The notes below the pieces were generated by a model. That model was not told the DNA's origin. It made no database searches and saw only the letters and a program-made list of their open reading frames with translations. Made by a program: the position numbers and the translations under genes. Below are positions 7,931-15,499 of a stretch of DNA of 39,567 bases, in pieces (position 1 is the first letter of the stretch; each line of letters opens with the position of its first letter). The stretch lies in the NCBI GenBank assembly GCA_017508195.1, contig JAFVZL010000012.1:1-39567 (forward strand). Direction: 5' to 3'. Source of the DNA: Clostridia bacterium. GTDB lineage: Bacteria > Bacillota > Clostridia > Oscillospirales > CAG-272.

Positions 7931-7996
7931 TGCCCTCAGACGGATTCCAACCGACGCCTTTAGTAAAACCAACGCTCTCCCTTAAGCTACAGGGGC
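7931..7996 (-). pseudogene. Degenerate tRNA-like sequence (probable tRNA remnant)
   Basis: On the minus strand this 66-nt segment follows the tRNA plan. The acceptor arm is GCCCCTG/TGAGGGC, with one C-A mismatch and G-T pairs. TA stands at positions 8-9. The D arm is GCTT-AAGGGA-GAGC, with a 6-nt loop. The T arm is GTCGG-TTGGAAT-CCGTC, with one T-T mismatch and G instead of C in TTCGAAT. A discriminator-like A follows. The anticodon arm is broken: TTGGT TTTACTA is followed directly by AAGGC, as if about 4 nt of the 3' stem strand had been lost. No CCA is encoded. The missing stem makes a working tRNA unlikely, and the anticodon cannot be assigned safely. Confidence 0.6.
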
Positions 7997-8017
7997 ATAT
8001 AACAAATTGATCGAAGC

Positions 8018-8554
8018 TTAGTACGGACGAAGACCGTCACGCAGCTTCTTAAGTATCCGCGCCTTCGCGTTATCGACTGATTTCGCGCTCACACCGAGTG
8101 CAGAAGCGATATCTGCAGTTTTATCATCGCTGAGCCATCTGATAAGAACCGAATACTCATATTCCGAGAGTATTTCCCTTGCATCCCTGCGGAAGCTCTC
8201 GTTCTCCTCCTCGCGGATAAGCGCTGAGGCTATATCACCGTCTGCGGCTATATCCTCTACGTCCCGATCCTCATCCAAGCATCGCTCGTTCCGAGTCCGC
8301 CGCGACATATCGAGCATCGCGCGCTCGACACAAATGCGAGAATAAAGCCCGAAGGTTACCTCGCTCTGCCCTATATCATACGAAGATGCGGCACGGTAAA
8401 GCGCCATGCACAAATCACCGAAGACCTCGTCGTAGTCGAATGAAAACTTATGGCAGACATTCTCGAGCATCGGCGAATAAAGAGAAACGATATCAGCGAA
8501 GGCATCGTCGTCACCCTCGCGTGCTTTAATAATCAGATCAATGATATCAGACAT
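8018..8554 (-). CDS. Sigma-70 family RNA polymerase sigma factor
   Basis: This 178-residue protein has a sigma region 2 at about 1-85 (KAREGDDDAFADIVSLYSPM ... LCMALYRAASSYD ... FGLYSRICVERAMLDMSRR). Its region 4 helix-turn-helix is at about 120-175 (LSEYEYSVLIRWLSDDKTADIASALGVSAKSVDNAKARILKKLRD). It has no region 1 or 3, so it is a small alternative sigma of SigH- or ECF-like type. Upstream GTG (8575) and ATG (8569) codons are in frame, but the promoter predicts transcription starting near 8579. The ATG at 8554, preceded by GGCGGT, is therefore preferred. The regulon is unknown. A tRNA-like remnant and a zinc-ribbon gene follow on the same strand. Confidence 0.82.
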   Translation of the reverse strand: MSDIIDLIIKAREGDDDAFADIVSLYSPMLENVCHKFSFDYDEVFGDLCMALYRAASSYDIGQSEVTFGLYSRICVERAMLDMSRRTRNERCLDEDRDVEDIAADGDIASALIREEENESFRRDAREILSEYEYSVLIRWLSDDKTADIASALGVSAKSVDNAKARILKKLRDGLRPY

Positions 8555-8585
8555 TTTTTTTACCGCCATGCACACTTATGTCAAC

Positions 8586-8614
8586 ATTATATTACCAAAA
8601 TAATAGTTTGTCAA
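8586..8614 (-). promoter_or_regulatory. Promoter of the sigma factor gene
   Basis: On the minus strand a perfect TTGACA (8614-8609) and a perfect TATAAT (8591-8586) are spaced 17 bp apart. The predicted start point near 8579 leaves a leader of about 25 nt before ATG 8554. It is a sigma-A promoter of rRNA quality. Confidence 0.85.
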
Positions 8615-8726
8615 GAGTTTTGTCAAAAAAAAGATACAATTTTTCGATATTTTTTACAATATTCGATGATTTTGCTGTGAAAAAATTGTCAAATCATACA
8701 AAAGAAGCTATTTACATAAAAAACAA

Positions 8727-8749
8727 ACCGCCCGCTACGCGCGGGCGGT
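8727..8749 (-). terminator. Intrinsic terminator after the DUF4364 gene
   Basis: A 9-bp GC-rich stem, ACCGCCCGC with GCGGGCGGT, has loop TACGC. On the minus strand it is followed by TTTGTTTTTT, just after the DUF4364 stop. Confidence 0.9.
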
Positions 8750-8754
8750 AAAAA

Positions 8755-9309
8755 TTATCCGATATAGTCAAGTCTGCCGGTCACGGAGAAAAGAACTCCT
8801 CTGTATACTCCCTCAGGCTTAGACTCGTAATTACGCTTTATAGTTTCCGCCTCCTCACGGGAGTTGACGGTGACCGATACCTTCATCACCTCACCAAAGC
8901 GATCGTTCGCCTCAAGGGTGACTATAAACCTTTTACTCTCGGTCTCGGTGATGGATGCCCCGATGCTTCTGCCGCTGTCGGTAAGAGAAATATACTGAAT
9001 GGCAGAGCGAAGGCTACGCTCACGGAAGCCCTTATCGATGGTATCGTAGAGCTCGGATGCGACCATCCTTCCCTTCTTCGTTATGGAAAAATAGCTGTCT
9101 CCGTCAAGATCGTCTATCTCGAGATGCCCCGTTTCAACAAGACTCGCAAGGCACTGCGTGTAATCAAAGGAGATATCATCCGTGTTCTCCTCAACTATGG
9201 CAAGAATCATCTCGTATTCAAGCGGATATCCTATATTATCTAATAGGAAAAGAAGGAACACCTTGATATCGGTCTCCGTCTTCAGGATAAGATCCTTTCT
9301 TCTTTTCAT
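8755..9309 (-). CDS. DUF4364 family protein
   Basis: This 184-residue protein matches DUF4364. It has a winged-helix-like N-terminal half (about 8-90: DIKVFLLFLLDNIGYPLEYEMI, then LASLVETGHLEIDDLDGDSYFSITKKG) and a C-terminal beta-rich half ending with YRGVLFSVTGRLDYIG. The N-terminus suggests DNA binding of a regulator type, but the family is uncharacterised. The ATG at 9309 was preferred over the frame start 30 nt upstream because GGAGAG precedes it. It follows the peptide-binding lipoprotein gene by 56 bp, with only a weak hairpin between, so read-through is plausible. Confidence 0.8.
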   Translation of the reverse strand: MKRRKDLILKTETDIKVFLLFLLDNIGYPLEYEMILAIVEENTDDISFDYTQCLASLVETGHLEIDDLDGDSYFSITKKGRMVASELYDTIDKGFRERSLRSAIQYISLTDSGRSIGASITETESKRFIVTLEANDRFGEVMKVSVTVNSREEAETIKRNYESKPEGVYRGVLFSVTGRLDYIG

Positions 9310-9326
9310 ATTCTCTCCATTTAACA

Positions 9327-9353
9327 ACCGCGGAGGCACGAGGACTCCGCGGT
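9327..9353 (-). terminator. Intergenic hairpin without a good T-tract
   Basis: A 9-bp stem, ACCGCGGAG with CTCCGCGGT, lies between the binding-protein gene and DUF4364. On the minus strand it is followed by TTGTTAAAT, a poor T run, so it is more likely a partial terminator or an mRNA-stabilising hairpin than a full stop. Confidence 0.5.
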
Positions 9354-9365
9354 AGATCTATCGTA

Positions 9366-11108
9366 TTATTCTTCTTCTACAAGGTAGTCCTTATAATTCT
9401 TCTGCTCTACCTTGGTGAAGATAACATTGCCGAAGCTGTCGTATTTCACGCCCGAAAGCTCGGAGCTTATGAATGCGAAGCTCTGGTTAAACATTATGGG
9501 CATAACGGGCATCTTTTCGCAAAGGTATGCCTCAGCCTGCTCGAGGCACGCTGCTCTCTCGCTGCCCTCGGATGCGTATGCGGTGGTGATGAGATAATCG
9601 TACTCGGAATCGCTCCATGCAGAGATAGAGGGGCGCGCACTTCCATAAGGAAGGACCTTACCGCATCCGTTCATCTCGGAGGTAAGAGATGCAAGTGCAA
9701 CGAACGCATCGCTCGTGTAAGTCTGCCAATCAACGGCAATAACGTCAAAGTTTCTGACACCGAAGGAAGCATCCTTGACCGCAGCCTGAATAGCGGAGTC
9801 GAGGAACCTGATCTCGTCACCCTCCTCGTCACCCTCAGAGGTAATAACGGTCTCTATAACGTCAACTGCCTTAACAGTTACCTTAAAGCCTGCATCAAGA
9901 GACTCCCAAGATGCCTTCACAAGCTCGGCTATCTTAACGCTCTGCTCGTTATTTGCAATGGTGAGCTCGATGTTTTTGTCAAGTCCGTCAAGGCTGATGC
10001 GCCGAAGAAGCGCGTTAGCGGCAGCGGTGTCAGCCTTTGTAGAGATAAGAGACGCCCCAGATCCGCCCGAGATGTCGGGAACGAATCCGTCAGCTGCCTT
10101 GCCGAATACTACTGCATTCACGATAGCCTCACGGTCAATTGCCATAGAAAGCGCTACTCTGACCTCGGGAATCGCGAAGAGAGGATTCTCGGTGTTGAAT
10201 ACATAGGTGTAAACCGAGGTGTCGTCAACAACGGTTGCCTTGTCCTTATACTTTGCTCTGTCTGCAAGAGAGGCATCCTGGAGATAGAATCTCGTCTTGT
10301 TCTCGATGTCCTCGTAGGAGAGCTCGATCTTATCACCGAGAGCGGTAGTAAGACCTACGAGCTGACCGGGAGTGACCTGTCCAACGTAGTTGACGGTCTC
10401 AAAGTCCTGATGATATCCCTTGTTTCTTGAAAGAATAAGCTCGTTGTTTACGGTGCTGTATCTCGTTACCTTGAAAGGACCGTTTGTAACAACGTTTGTG
10501 ATAAGCTTGGACCAGTATGTAATTACAGTCTCAACGTCAGACTGACGTATGGGAGCAGTCGCAACAGATGCAAGATTTACGAGAAGCTGATCGGGATCAG
10601 CACCCTCACGATAGGTGATCGTGAGCTCGTCAACACCGGTCGCCTCAGCCTTAAGCTCCGCAGGGCTCATCATACCGCCCTTTATTGCCGCTGCATTCTC
10701 AATATCAAAAAGAAGGATCGCCGCGGGGTTCGCATTATTCGGGTTGAGAAGACGCTCGGACCAAGCATAAACGAAGTCCGATGCCTTTACTCTCGTATTA
10801 TTTGACCAATAGGTCTCACGCAGAGTAATAACGATCTCGCGCTTCTCCTTATCAATCTTATAATCCTTCGCACAAGCAAATCCGAGCTTGCCGTTCTGAT
10901 AGCTGAACAGCGGCTCAAAAAGCAGACTCATTACCTGCTCGGCGTTACTGTCAACGTAATAATCCGTGGGGTCAAAATCGTATATCTCATTACCGAGATA
11001 TATGTCGATCTCTGCACCGTCATCCTCGGGTGCGCCGCATCCCACAAGCGTAAAAGCAAGTGCGGAAAGCATAACGGCAACGAGGAGTAAGCTAACAACC
11101 TTTTTCAT
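9366..11108 (-). CDS. ABC transporter oligopeptide-binding lipoprotein (SBP family 5)
   Basis: This 580-residue OppA/DppA-like solute-binding protein has a lipoprotein signal: Lys-rich start, hydrophobic core, lipobox LVGC with the lipidated Cys24. The body has SBP-5 features such as LFEPLFSYQNGKLGFACAKDYKIDKEKREIVITLRE near the N-terminus, then VAYAWSERLLNP-type (here FVYAWSERLLNP) and NGPFKVTRY segments, and PEVRVALSMAIDREAIVNAVVFGKA. It would sit outside the membrane and deliver peptides or similar solutes to a permease. No permease or ATPase genes are nearby, so it is an orphan binding protein here. The start at 11108 was chosen for the perfect AGGAGG; the frame extends 75 nt further upstream. 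Confidence 0.9.
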   Translation of the reverse strand: MKKVVSLLLVAVMLSALAFTLVGCGAPEDDGAEIDIYLGNEIYDFDPTDYYVDSNAEQVMSLLFEPLFSYQNGKLGFACAKDYKIDKEKREIVITLRETYWSNNTRVKASDFVYAWSERLLNPNNANPAAILLFDIENAAAIKGGMMSPAELKAEATGVDELTITYREGADPDQLLVNLASVATAPIRQSDVETVITYWSKLITNVVTNGPFKVTRYSTVNNELILSRNKGYHQDFETVNYVGQVTPGQLVGLTTALGDKIELSYEDIENKTRFYLQDASLADRAKYKDKATVVDDTSVYTYVFNTENPLFAIPEVRVALSMAIDREAIVNAVVFGKAADGFVPDISGGSGASLISTKADTAAANALLRRISLDGLDKNIELTIANNEQSVKIAELVKASWESLDAGFKVTVKAVDVIETVITSEGDEEGDEIRFLDSAIQAAVKDASFGVRNFDVIAVDWQTYTSDAFVALASLTSEMNGCGKVLPYGSARPSISAWSDSEYDYLITTAYASEGSERAACLEQAEAYLCEKMPVMPIMFNQSFAFISSELSGVKYDSFGNVIFTKVEQKNYKDYLVEEE

Positions 11109-11164
11109 ATTTCCTCCTATGGAACAAAAGCGTTGGTTAAAAACGAACATATTAATTCTTATAT

Positions 11165-11193
11165 ATTTTAGCATAAAGCGCATTTTTTTTCAA
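11165..11193 (-). promoter_or_regulatory. Promoter of the peptide-binding lipoprotein gene
   Basis: On the minus strand TTGAAA (11193-11188) and TAAAAT (11170-11165) are 17 bp apart, about 57 bp before the start codon. It is a good sigma-A candidate. Confidence 0.7.
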
Positions 11194-11224
11194 TCATATT
11201 TTAATACTTGATTCTTTTTCGGTC

Positions 11225-11260
11225 AAATGCACAAATTTACGCGCTCGCGCTTGTGCATTT
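11225..11260. repeat. Inverted repeat between divergent promoters
   Basis: Perfect 10-bp arms, AAATGCACAA (11225-11234) and TTGTGCATTT (11251-11260), enclose a 16-bp centre ending in GCGCTCGCGC. It lies upstream of both the peptide-binding gene promoter and gpr. It could be an operator or a transcript hairpin. No T-tract follows on the minus strand, and a moderately T-rich stretch follows on the plus strand. Confidence 0.6.
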
Positions 11261-11281
11261 TTACTTATTAAAACATTTTAG

Positions 11282-11311
11282 GTGTAATTTTTCGGGTTTA
11301 TGGTTAAAATA
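11282..11311 (+). promoter_or_regulatory. Possible forespore (sigma-F/G type) promoter of gpr
   Basis: GTGTA (11282-11286) and GGTTAAAATA (11302-11311) are 15 bp apart. The -10 fits the sigma-F pattern GGNNANANTW fully, and the -35 fits GYATA at four of five bases. B. subtilis gpr is read by sigma-F and sigma-G, which agrees. The predicted start lies very close to the ribosome binding site at 11322. Confidence 0.45.
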
Positions 11312-11334
11312 ACCTCTGCAAGGGAGGATGAATT

Positions 11335-12186
11335 ATGACGAAAAAAAGCTTCGGACGCATCGGCAGATTCAATTCGGATCTGGCGACAGAGCGCAGACGG
11401 GCGGATACCGCCTGTGACGGAATTTACTTTCTTAAGGAAAGAGCAACGATCGGCGAATGGGAAAGAATAACGGTGAAAAACGAGGAGGCAGAGGCAGAGA
11501 TAGGCAGACCCATCGGCAGATACGATACATTAAACCTACCACCTCTCGGAGAGTTGGATTGTCTTGATATCGAGGATGCGATAGACGAGGTAGCAAGAGA
11601 GCTGTGCATGCTGACCGAGATCAATCGGGCAACACCGTACAGAATACTGGTAGTGGGACTTGGAAACGGTGACCTGACCCCTGATTCGATAGGCACGAAA
11701 TGTGCATCATTAATATCTCCAACGCTGCACATCTCCAAGGAAGACCCGGAGGCATTTGATGCACTCAGATGCTCTGAGATCGCAGTGATCGCACCCGGAG
11801 TAAAGGCGGAGAACGGCATCTCAAGCGCAGATATAATAGGCGGTGTAGCCGAGCGTATAGTGCCAAGCCTTGTAATAGCGATCGACTCTCTTGCAGCAAG
11901 ATCGCCCAAACGATTGGGAACGACGCTGCAATTTTGCGACACGGGTATACACCCTGGCTCGGGTGTGGGCTCTCACGAGAAGGCTATCGACGAGGATCTT
12001 GTCGGAACGACGGTAATAGCAATAGGTGTCCCGACCGTGATAGATTCAAGGCTTATCGTTGAGGGTGAAAACGATACGGGAACTACCGGAATGATGGTAA
12101 CGCCAAAGGATATCGACGAAATAAGCAACGTTGCCGCAAAGATCATCGCAGGTGGAATTAATCAGGCTTTTGGTCTGATGCGATAA
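11335..12186 (+). CDS. gpr: Germination protease GPR (spore protease)
   Basis: This 283-residue homologue of GPR is the aspartate-like protease that begins degradation of small acid-soluble spore proteins at germination. Recognisable family segments are the N-terminal FNSDLATE region (the propeptide in Bacillus), VVGLGNGDLTPDSIGTKC (106-123), VIAPGVKAENGISSADII (151-168), SLVIAIDSLAARS (178-190) and TGIHPGSGVGSHE (203-215). The catalytic aspartates of the Bacillus enzyme probably correspond to D117 and D184. It is shorter than the roughly 370-residue Bacillus protein, as many clostridial ones are. The ATG has GGGAGG 7 nt upstream. Expression would be in the forespore. It is strong evidence for a spore-forming lineage. 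Confidence 0.93.
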   Translation: MTKKSFGRIGRFNSDLATERRRADTACDGIYFLKERATIGEWERITVKNEEAEAEIGRPIGRYDTLNLPPLGELDCLDIEDAIDEVARELCMLTEINRATPYRILVVGLGNGDLTPDSIGTKCASLISPTLHISKEDPEAFDALRCSEIAVIAPGVKAENGISSADIIGGVAERIVPSLVIAIDSLAARSPKRLGTTLQFCDTGIHPGSGVGSHEKAIDEDLVGTTVIAIGVPTVIDSRLIVEGENDTGTTGMMVTPKDIDEISNVAAKIIAGGINQAFGLMR

Positions 12187-12188
12187 GA

Positions 12189-12234
12189 AAAAACGCGCAG
12201 AATGTATATAATCGTTTACATTCTGCGCGTTTTT
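12189..12234. terminator. Bidirectional intrinsic terminator
   Basis: A perfect 18-bp stem, AAAAACGCGCAGAATGTA with TACATTCTGCGCGTTTTT, has a 10-nt loop and lies between the convergent gpr and nitroreductase genes. T runs are present on both strands. Confidence 0.95.
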
Positions 12235-12239
12235 ATGCT

Positions 12240-12812
12240 TTATTTGAGAACGAGTGTGCTCATGGGTATCTTGGGAACAAGATGATAACCGTAGCTGTTT
12301 CTGTAGTAATTGAGATTACCGTCGGGACGAACGTCCTTGGCATCCTGAAGAACTACCACCTCATCGGGAGTGCCGATCGAGATAACGAGTGCAGGCATAT
12401 AGGGCTCTTTCCCTAAGAGCTTACCGAGCTTCTCACGATCGAAGCTGCGGAACATACATCCGCCGAGCCCCTCCTCGGTAGCGGTCATGAGCATTGCCTG
12501 TGCGGCAAGACCCATATCAATAGCGAGATTAGTGTCGGGCTCACTGTCAGTCATAACTACTATGTAAGCCGGGGGGCGCTGTCCCTCCTCAGGACCGTTC
12601 CAATCGAGTGCGGATGCAAATTTTATCTCCTTAAAGATGGTATCGCATCTCTCATCGTTGACAAGCAGAAGACGAAGTCTCTGTCTGTTGCCTGCGGAGC
12701 CGACAACGCGTGCCGCCTCGGCAATATACTCAAGCATCTTCATCGAGACCTTTTCGCTCTCCTTATATCTGCGGATGGAGCGGGTCTTTGCAATCAAATT
12801 AAGAACCTTCAT
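12240..12812 (-). CDS. Nitroreductase family protein (FMN-dependent)
   Basis: This 190-residue flavin oxidoreductase has the family start AKTRSIRRYKESEKVSMKMLEYI, in which the RS-RR residues bind the FMN phosphate. GSAGNRQRLRLLLV is the active-site loop. The C-terminal half carries IDMGLAAQAMLMTATEEGLGGCMFRSFD and a final PALVISIGTP segment typical of this fold. It would act in the cytoplasm with NAD(P)H; the substrate cannot be predicted. The ATG at 12812 was preferred over the frame start 42 nt upstream because AGGAG precedes it and the extra codons overlap the obgE stop. It is the last gene of the cysS-der-obgE cluster. Confidence 0.9.
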   Translation of the reverse strand: MKVLNLIAKTRSIRRYKESEKVSMKMLEYIAEAARVVGSAGNRQRLRLLLVNDERCDTIFKEIKFASALDWNGPEEGQRPPAYIVVMTDSEPDTNLAIDMGLAAQAMLMTATEEGLGGCMFRSFDREKLGKLLGKEPYMPALVISIGTPDEVVVLQDAKDVRPDGNLNYYRNSYGYHLVPKIPMSTLVLK

Positions 12813-12831
12813 CGGATTATTCTCCTTTATA

Positions 12832-14115
12832 TTAATAAACAAATTCAAACTCAAAATCGTACATATTCACGGTGTCGCCCTCTTCGATGCCTGCATCTCT
12901 GAGCATATCGAAGACACCGTTTTTAGCCAGAACTCTCTGGAAGAAGTTTAACGACTCATAATCGGAGAAGTTTATCTGACCCATAAAGTTGTAGAGCCAT
13001 TCTCCCTCCACGATATACTTTTCGTTCTCGCGGCGCACCGTCGTTTCCTTTGCACCCGCGGATGAGAGTATAGCCTCCTCCTCCGGAACGTATTCGCTTT
13101 CATAAACCGTAAGAGGCGGAAGATCACGAAGCGCCTTTGCTGCCATAGCAACAAGCTCCTCAAGGTTCTCGCCCGTATATGCCGAGATCGTTATATACTC
13201 ACGGCCGAGCTCACGGCATTTTACCTTAAATCTTTCGAGCGCATCAGACTCGGGGTCTAAGGAATCAATCTTGTTGGCTACCATTATCTGAGGCCTTGTA
13301 GCAAGCTCGGGTGAGTATCGCATAAGCTCGTTGTCTATCTTATCGATATCATCGATAGGATCTCTGCCGTCGGTTCCGGCGATATCAACAACGTGAAGCA
13401 GAAGCCTGCATCTGTCAACGTGGCGCAGGAATGCATGACCGAGGCCGAGACCGTCGGCAGCGCCCTCAATAAGACCGGGGATATCCGCGGCAAGAAAGCC
13501 CTTGCCCTCACCGATACTGACGACACCGAGATTCGGCGAAAGCGTTGTGAAGTGATAGTTTGCAACCTTCGGCTTCGCTGAGGATATCTCGGCGAGAATA
13601 GAGGATTTACCTACGTTCGGGAATCCTATCAGACCAACCTCTGCAAGCATCTTAAGCTCGAGAAGCACTTCCCTTTCCTCACCCTTGGTACCGGATTTTG
13701 CAAATCTCGGGATCTGTCTTGTAGGGGTTGCGAAGTGTCTGTTACCCCAGCCGCCTCTGCCGCCCTTACAAAGAACGTACTCATCGGCGCCGGCCATATC
13801 AAAGATGATCCTGCCGCTATCGGGGTCCTTTATAAGCGTTCCGGGGGGTACCGAGATAATCACGTCCGCACCGTTTTTTCCATGCTTCTTTCCGCCCTTG
13901 CCGTTTTCACCGTTCTCGGCTACGAACTTTCTCTTGTAACGGAAAGCCAGAAGTGTATTCGCGCCCTCGTCCACACGGAAGATTATATTTCCTCCGCGTC
14001 CACCGTCACCACCGTCGGGACCGCCCGCGCTGACGTACTTTTCACGGTGAAAAGCCACCGCACCGTCACCGCCGTTACCGGCTTTGACGAATATTTTGAT
14101 TTTATCTATAAACAA
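12832..14115 (-). CDS. obgE: GTPase Obg (CgtA)
   Basis: This 427-residue ribosome-associated GTPase is needed for 50S assembly and stress control and, in spore-formers, for sporulation onset. It has the Gly-rich Obg fold (1-157, KAGNGGDGAVAFHREKY). The G domain carries GFPNVGKSS (164-172), switch II DIPGLIEGA (211-219) and NKID (281-284). The C-terminal OCT domain covers about 345-427 (YIVEGEWLYNFMGQINFSDYESLNFFQRVLAKNGV). The start is TTG at 14115 with GGGAG 9 nt upstream. Obg genes usually follow rplU and rpmA; here it follows der by 23 bp and those ribosomal genes are absent from the window. Confidence 0.96.
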   Translation of the reverse strand: MFIDKIKIFVKAGNGGDGAVAFHREKYVSAGGPDGGDGGRGGNIIFRVDEGANTLLAFRYKRKFVAENGENGKGGKKHGKNGADVIISVPPGTLIKDPDSGRIIFDMAGADEYVLCKGGRGGWGNRHFATPTRQIPRFAKSGTKGEEREVLLELKMLAEVGLIGFPNVGKSSILAEISSAKPKVANYHFTTLSPNLGVVSIGEGKGFLAADIPGLIEGAADGLGLGHAFLRHVDRCRLLLHVVDIAGTDGRDPIDDIDKIDNELMRYSPELATRPQIMVANKIDSLDPESDALERFKVKCRELGREYITISAYTGENLEELVAMAAKALRDLPPLTVYESEYVPEEEAILSSAGAKETTVRRENEKYIVEGEWLYNFMGQINFSDYESLNFFQRVLAKNGVFDMLRDAGIEEGDTVNMYDFEFEFVY

Positions 14116-14138
14116 AACGAATTTCTCCCTTCAGGGTT

Positions 14139-15476
14139 TCACGAATGGGTATAATCGTCACCCTTCTGTCTGATCACGAGCCTGATAGGCGTACCCTCGA
14201 AGCCGAAGGTATCACGCAAGCAGTTCTCGAGATATCTCTGGTACGAAAAGTGGAACAGCTCCTCTGAGTTGCAGAAGATGACGAAGGTGGGAGGCGCGAC
14301 CGAGGTCTCGGTCATATAGTATATTTTCAGCCTTTTGCCCTTGTCAGAGGGGGGCTGAACTCTGGTCATCGCATCATTAAGTAGATCGTTTAACATTCCC
14401 GTAGTGATACGTTTATGCGCCTCATTGTAAACATTATTTATCATTTCGTAGATGTTTGCACATCTTTGACCCGTCAGAGCCGATACGTAAATGATAGGCG
14501 CATAGGTCATATAAGCAAGCGAGGTACGAATACGTTTGTTGAAGGATGAGACCGTGGTATTGTCCTTTTCAACGGCATCCCACTTATTGATAACGATAAT
14601 AACCGCCTTGCCCGCCTCGTGTGCAATGCCTGCGATCTTTTCATCCTGCTCGGTTACACCGTCATTCGCATCAATCATAAGAAGGCAGACGTCTGCGCGG
14701 TCGACAGCCATCTTGGCACGGACAACGCTGAACTTCTCTATTCTATCCTCAACCTTCGAGTGTCGGCGTATACCTGCGGTATCGATAAAGTTATAAATTC
14801 CGTGAAAATTCTCAACACGGGTATCCACTGCATCTCTCGTCGTACCCGCAATATCGGATACGATAACCCTCTCCTCGCCGCACATGCGGTTGATTATAGA
14901 GGACTTACCCGCATTCGGCTTTCCGATAACGGCAACGTTGATAACGCCCTCGTCGGCCTCGTCCTCATCCGAGAAGTCGCACTCCTCGATAATGGCATCG
15001 AGCAAGTCACCCGTGCCCGAGCCGTGCAGAGAGGAAAGAGCTATCGGCTCGCGGTCAAATCCGAGCTCGTAGAACTCATAAAACTCAAACGGAACGTCTC
15101 CGACTCTGTCTATCTTGTTTACTGCAAGCACGATAGGCTTACCCGATTTTTTAAGCATTATTGCAATATCGCGGTCATCGGCAACAAGGCCTGCGCGTAT
15201 GTCGCACATAAATACTATAACACTTGCGGAGGCTATCGCCATTTCCGCCTGATTTCTCATCTGCTTAAGGATGGTATCGTCGGATTTCGGCTCGATACCG
15301 CCTGTGTCGATAAGTATGAATCTGTGATCACGCCACTCAGCCTCGGCATATATTCTGTCACGCGTTACGCCGGGTATATCCTCGACTATTGATCTGCGCT
15401 CACCGATGAGCTTATTGAAAAGCGTGCTTTTGCCAACGTTGGGTCTACCGACTATGGCAACTATGGGCTTTGACAT
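14139..15476 (-). CDS. der: Ribosome biogenesis GTPase Der (EngA)
   Basis: This 445-residue protein has two tandem GTPase domains, the hallmark of Der, an essential factor for late 50S assembly. The first P-loop is GRPNVGKST (10-18) with IDTGG (56-60) and NKID. The second is GKPNAGKSS (185-193) with IDTAG and NKWD. A C-terminal KH-like domain starts near 355 and includes KIYYMTETSVAPPTFVIFCN. All G motifs appear intact. The ATG at 15476 has ACAGGT about 7 nt upstream. It sits 23 bp after the DUF512 gene and 23 bp before obgE, so the two ribosome GTPases are likely co-transcribed. Confidence 0.97.
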   Translation of the reverse strand: MSKPIVAIVGRPNVGKSTLFNKLIGERRSIVEDIPGVTRDRIYAEAEWRDHRFILIDTGGIEPKSDDTILKQMRNQAEMAIASASVIVFMCDIRAGLVADDRDIAIMLKKSGKPIVLAVNKIDRVGDVPFEFYEFYELGFDREPIALSSLHGSGTGDLLDAIIEECDFSDEDEADEGVINVAVIGKPNAGKSSIINRMCGEERVIVSDIAGTTRDAVDTRVENFHGIYNFIDTAGIRRHSKVEDRIEKFSVVRAKMAVDRADVCLLMIDANDGVTEQDEKIAGIAHEAGKAVIIVINKWDAVEKDNTTVSSFNKRIRTSLAYMTYAPIIYVSALTGQRCANIYEMINNVYNEAHKRITTGMLNDLLNDAMTRVQPPSDKGKRLKIYYMTETSVAPPTFVIFCNSEELFHFSYQRYLENCLRDTFGFEGTPIRLVIRQKGDDYTHS

Positions 15477-15499
15477 CCTATTACCTGTCCTTTCTGATT

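Noticed and set aside
11255-11280. Sigma-G promoter GCATT ... CATTTTA before gpr
   Set aside because: The -10 fits, but the spacing of 14 bp is too short for sigma-G (about 17-18), so the sigma-F-like pair downstream was preferred.
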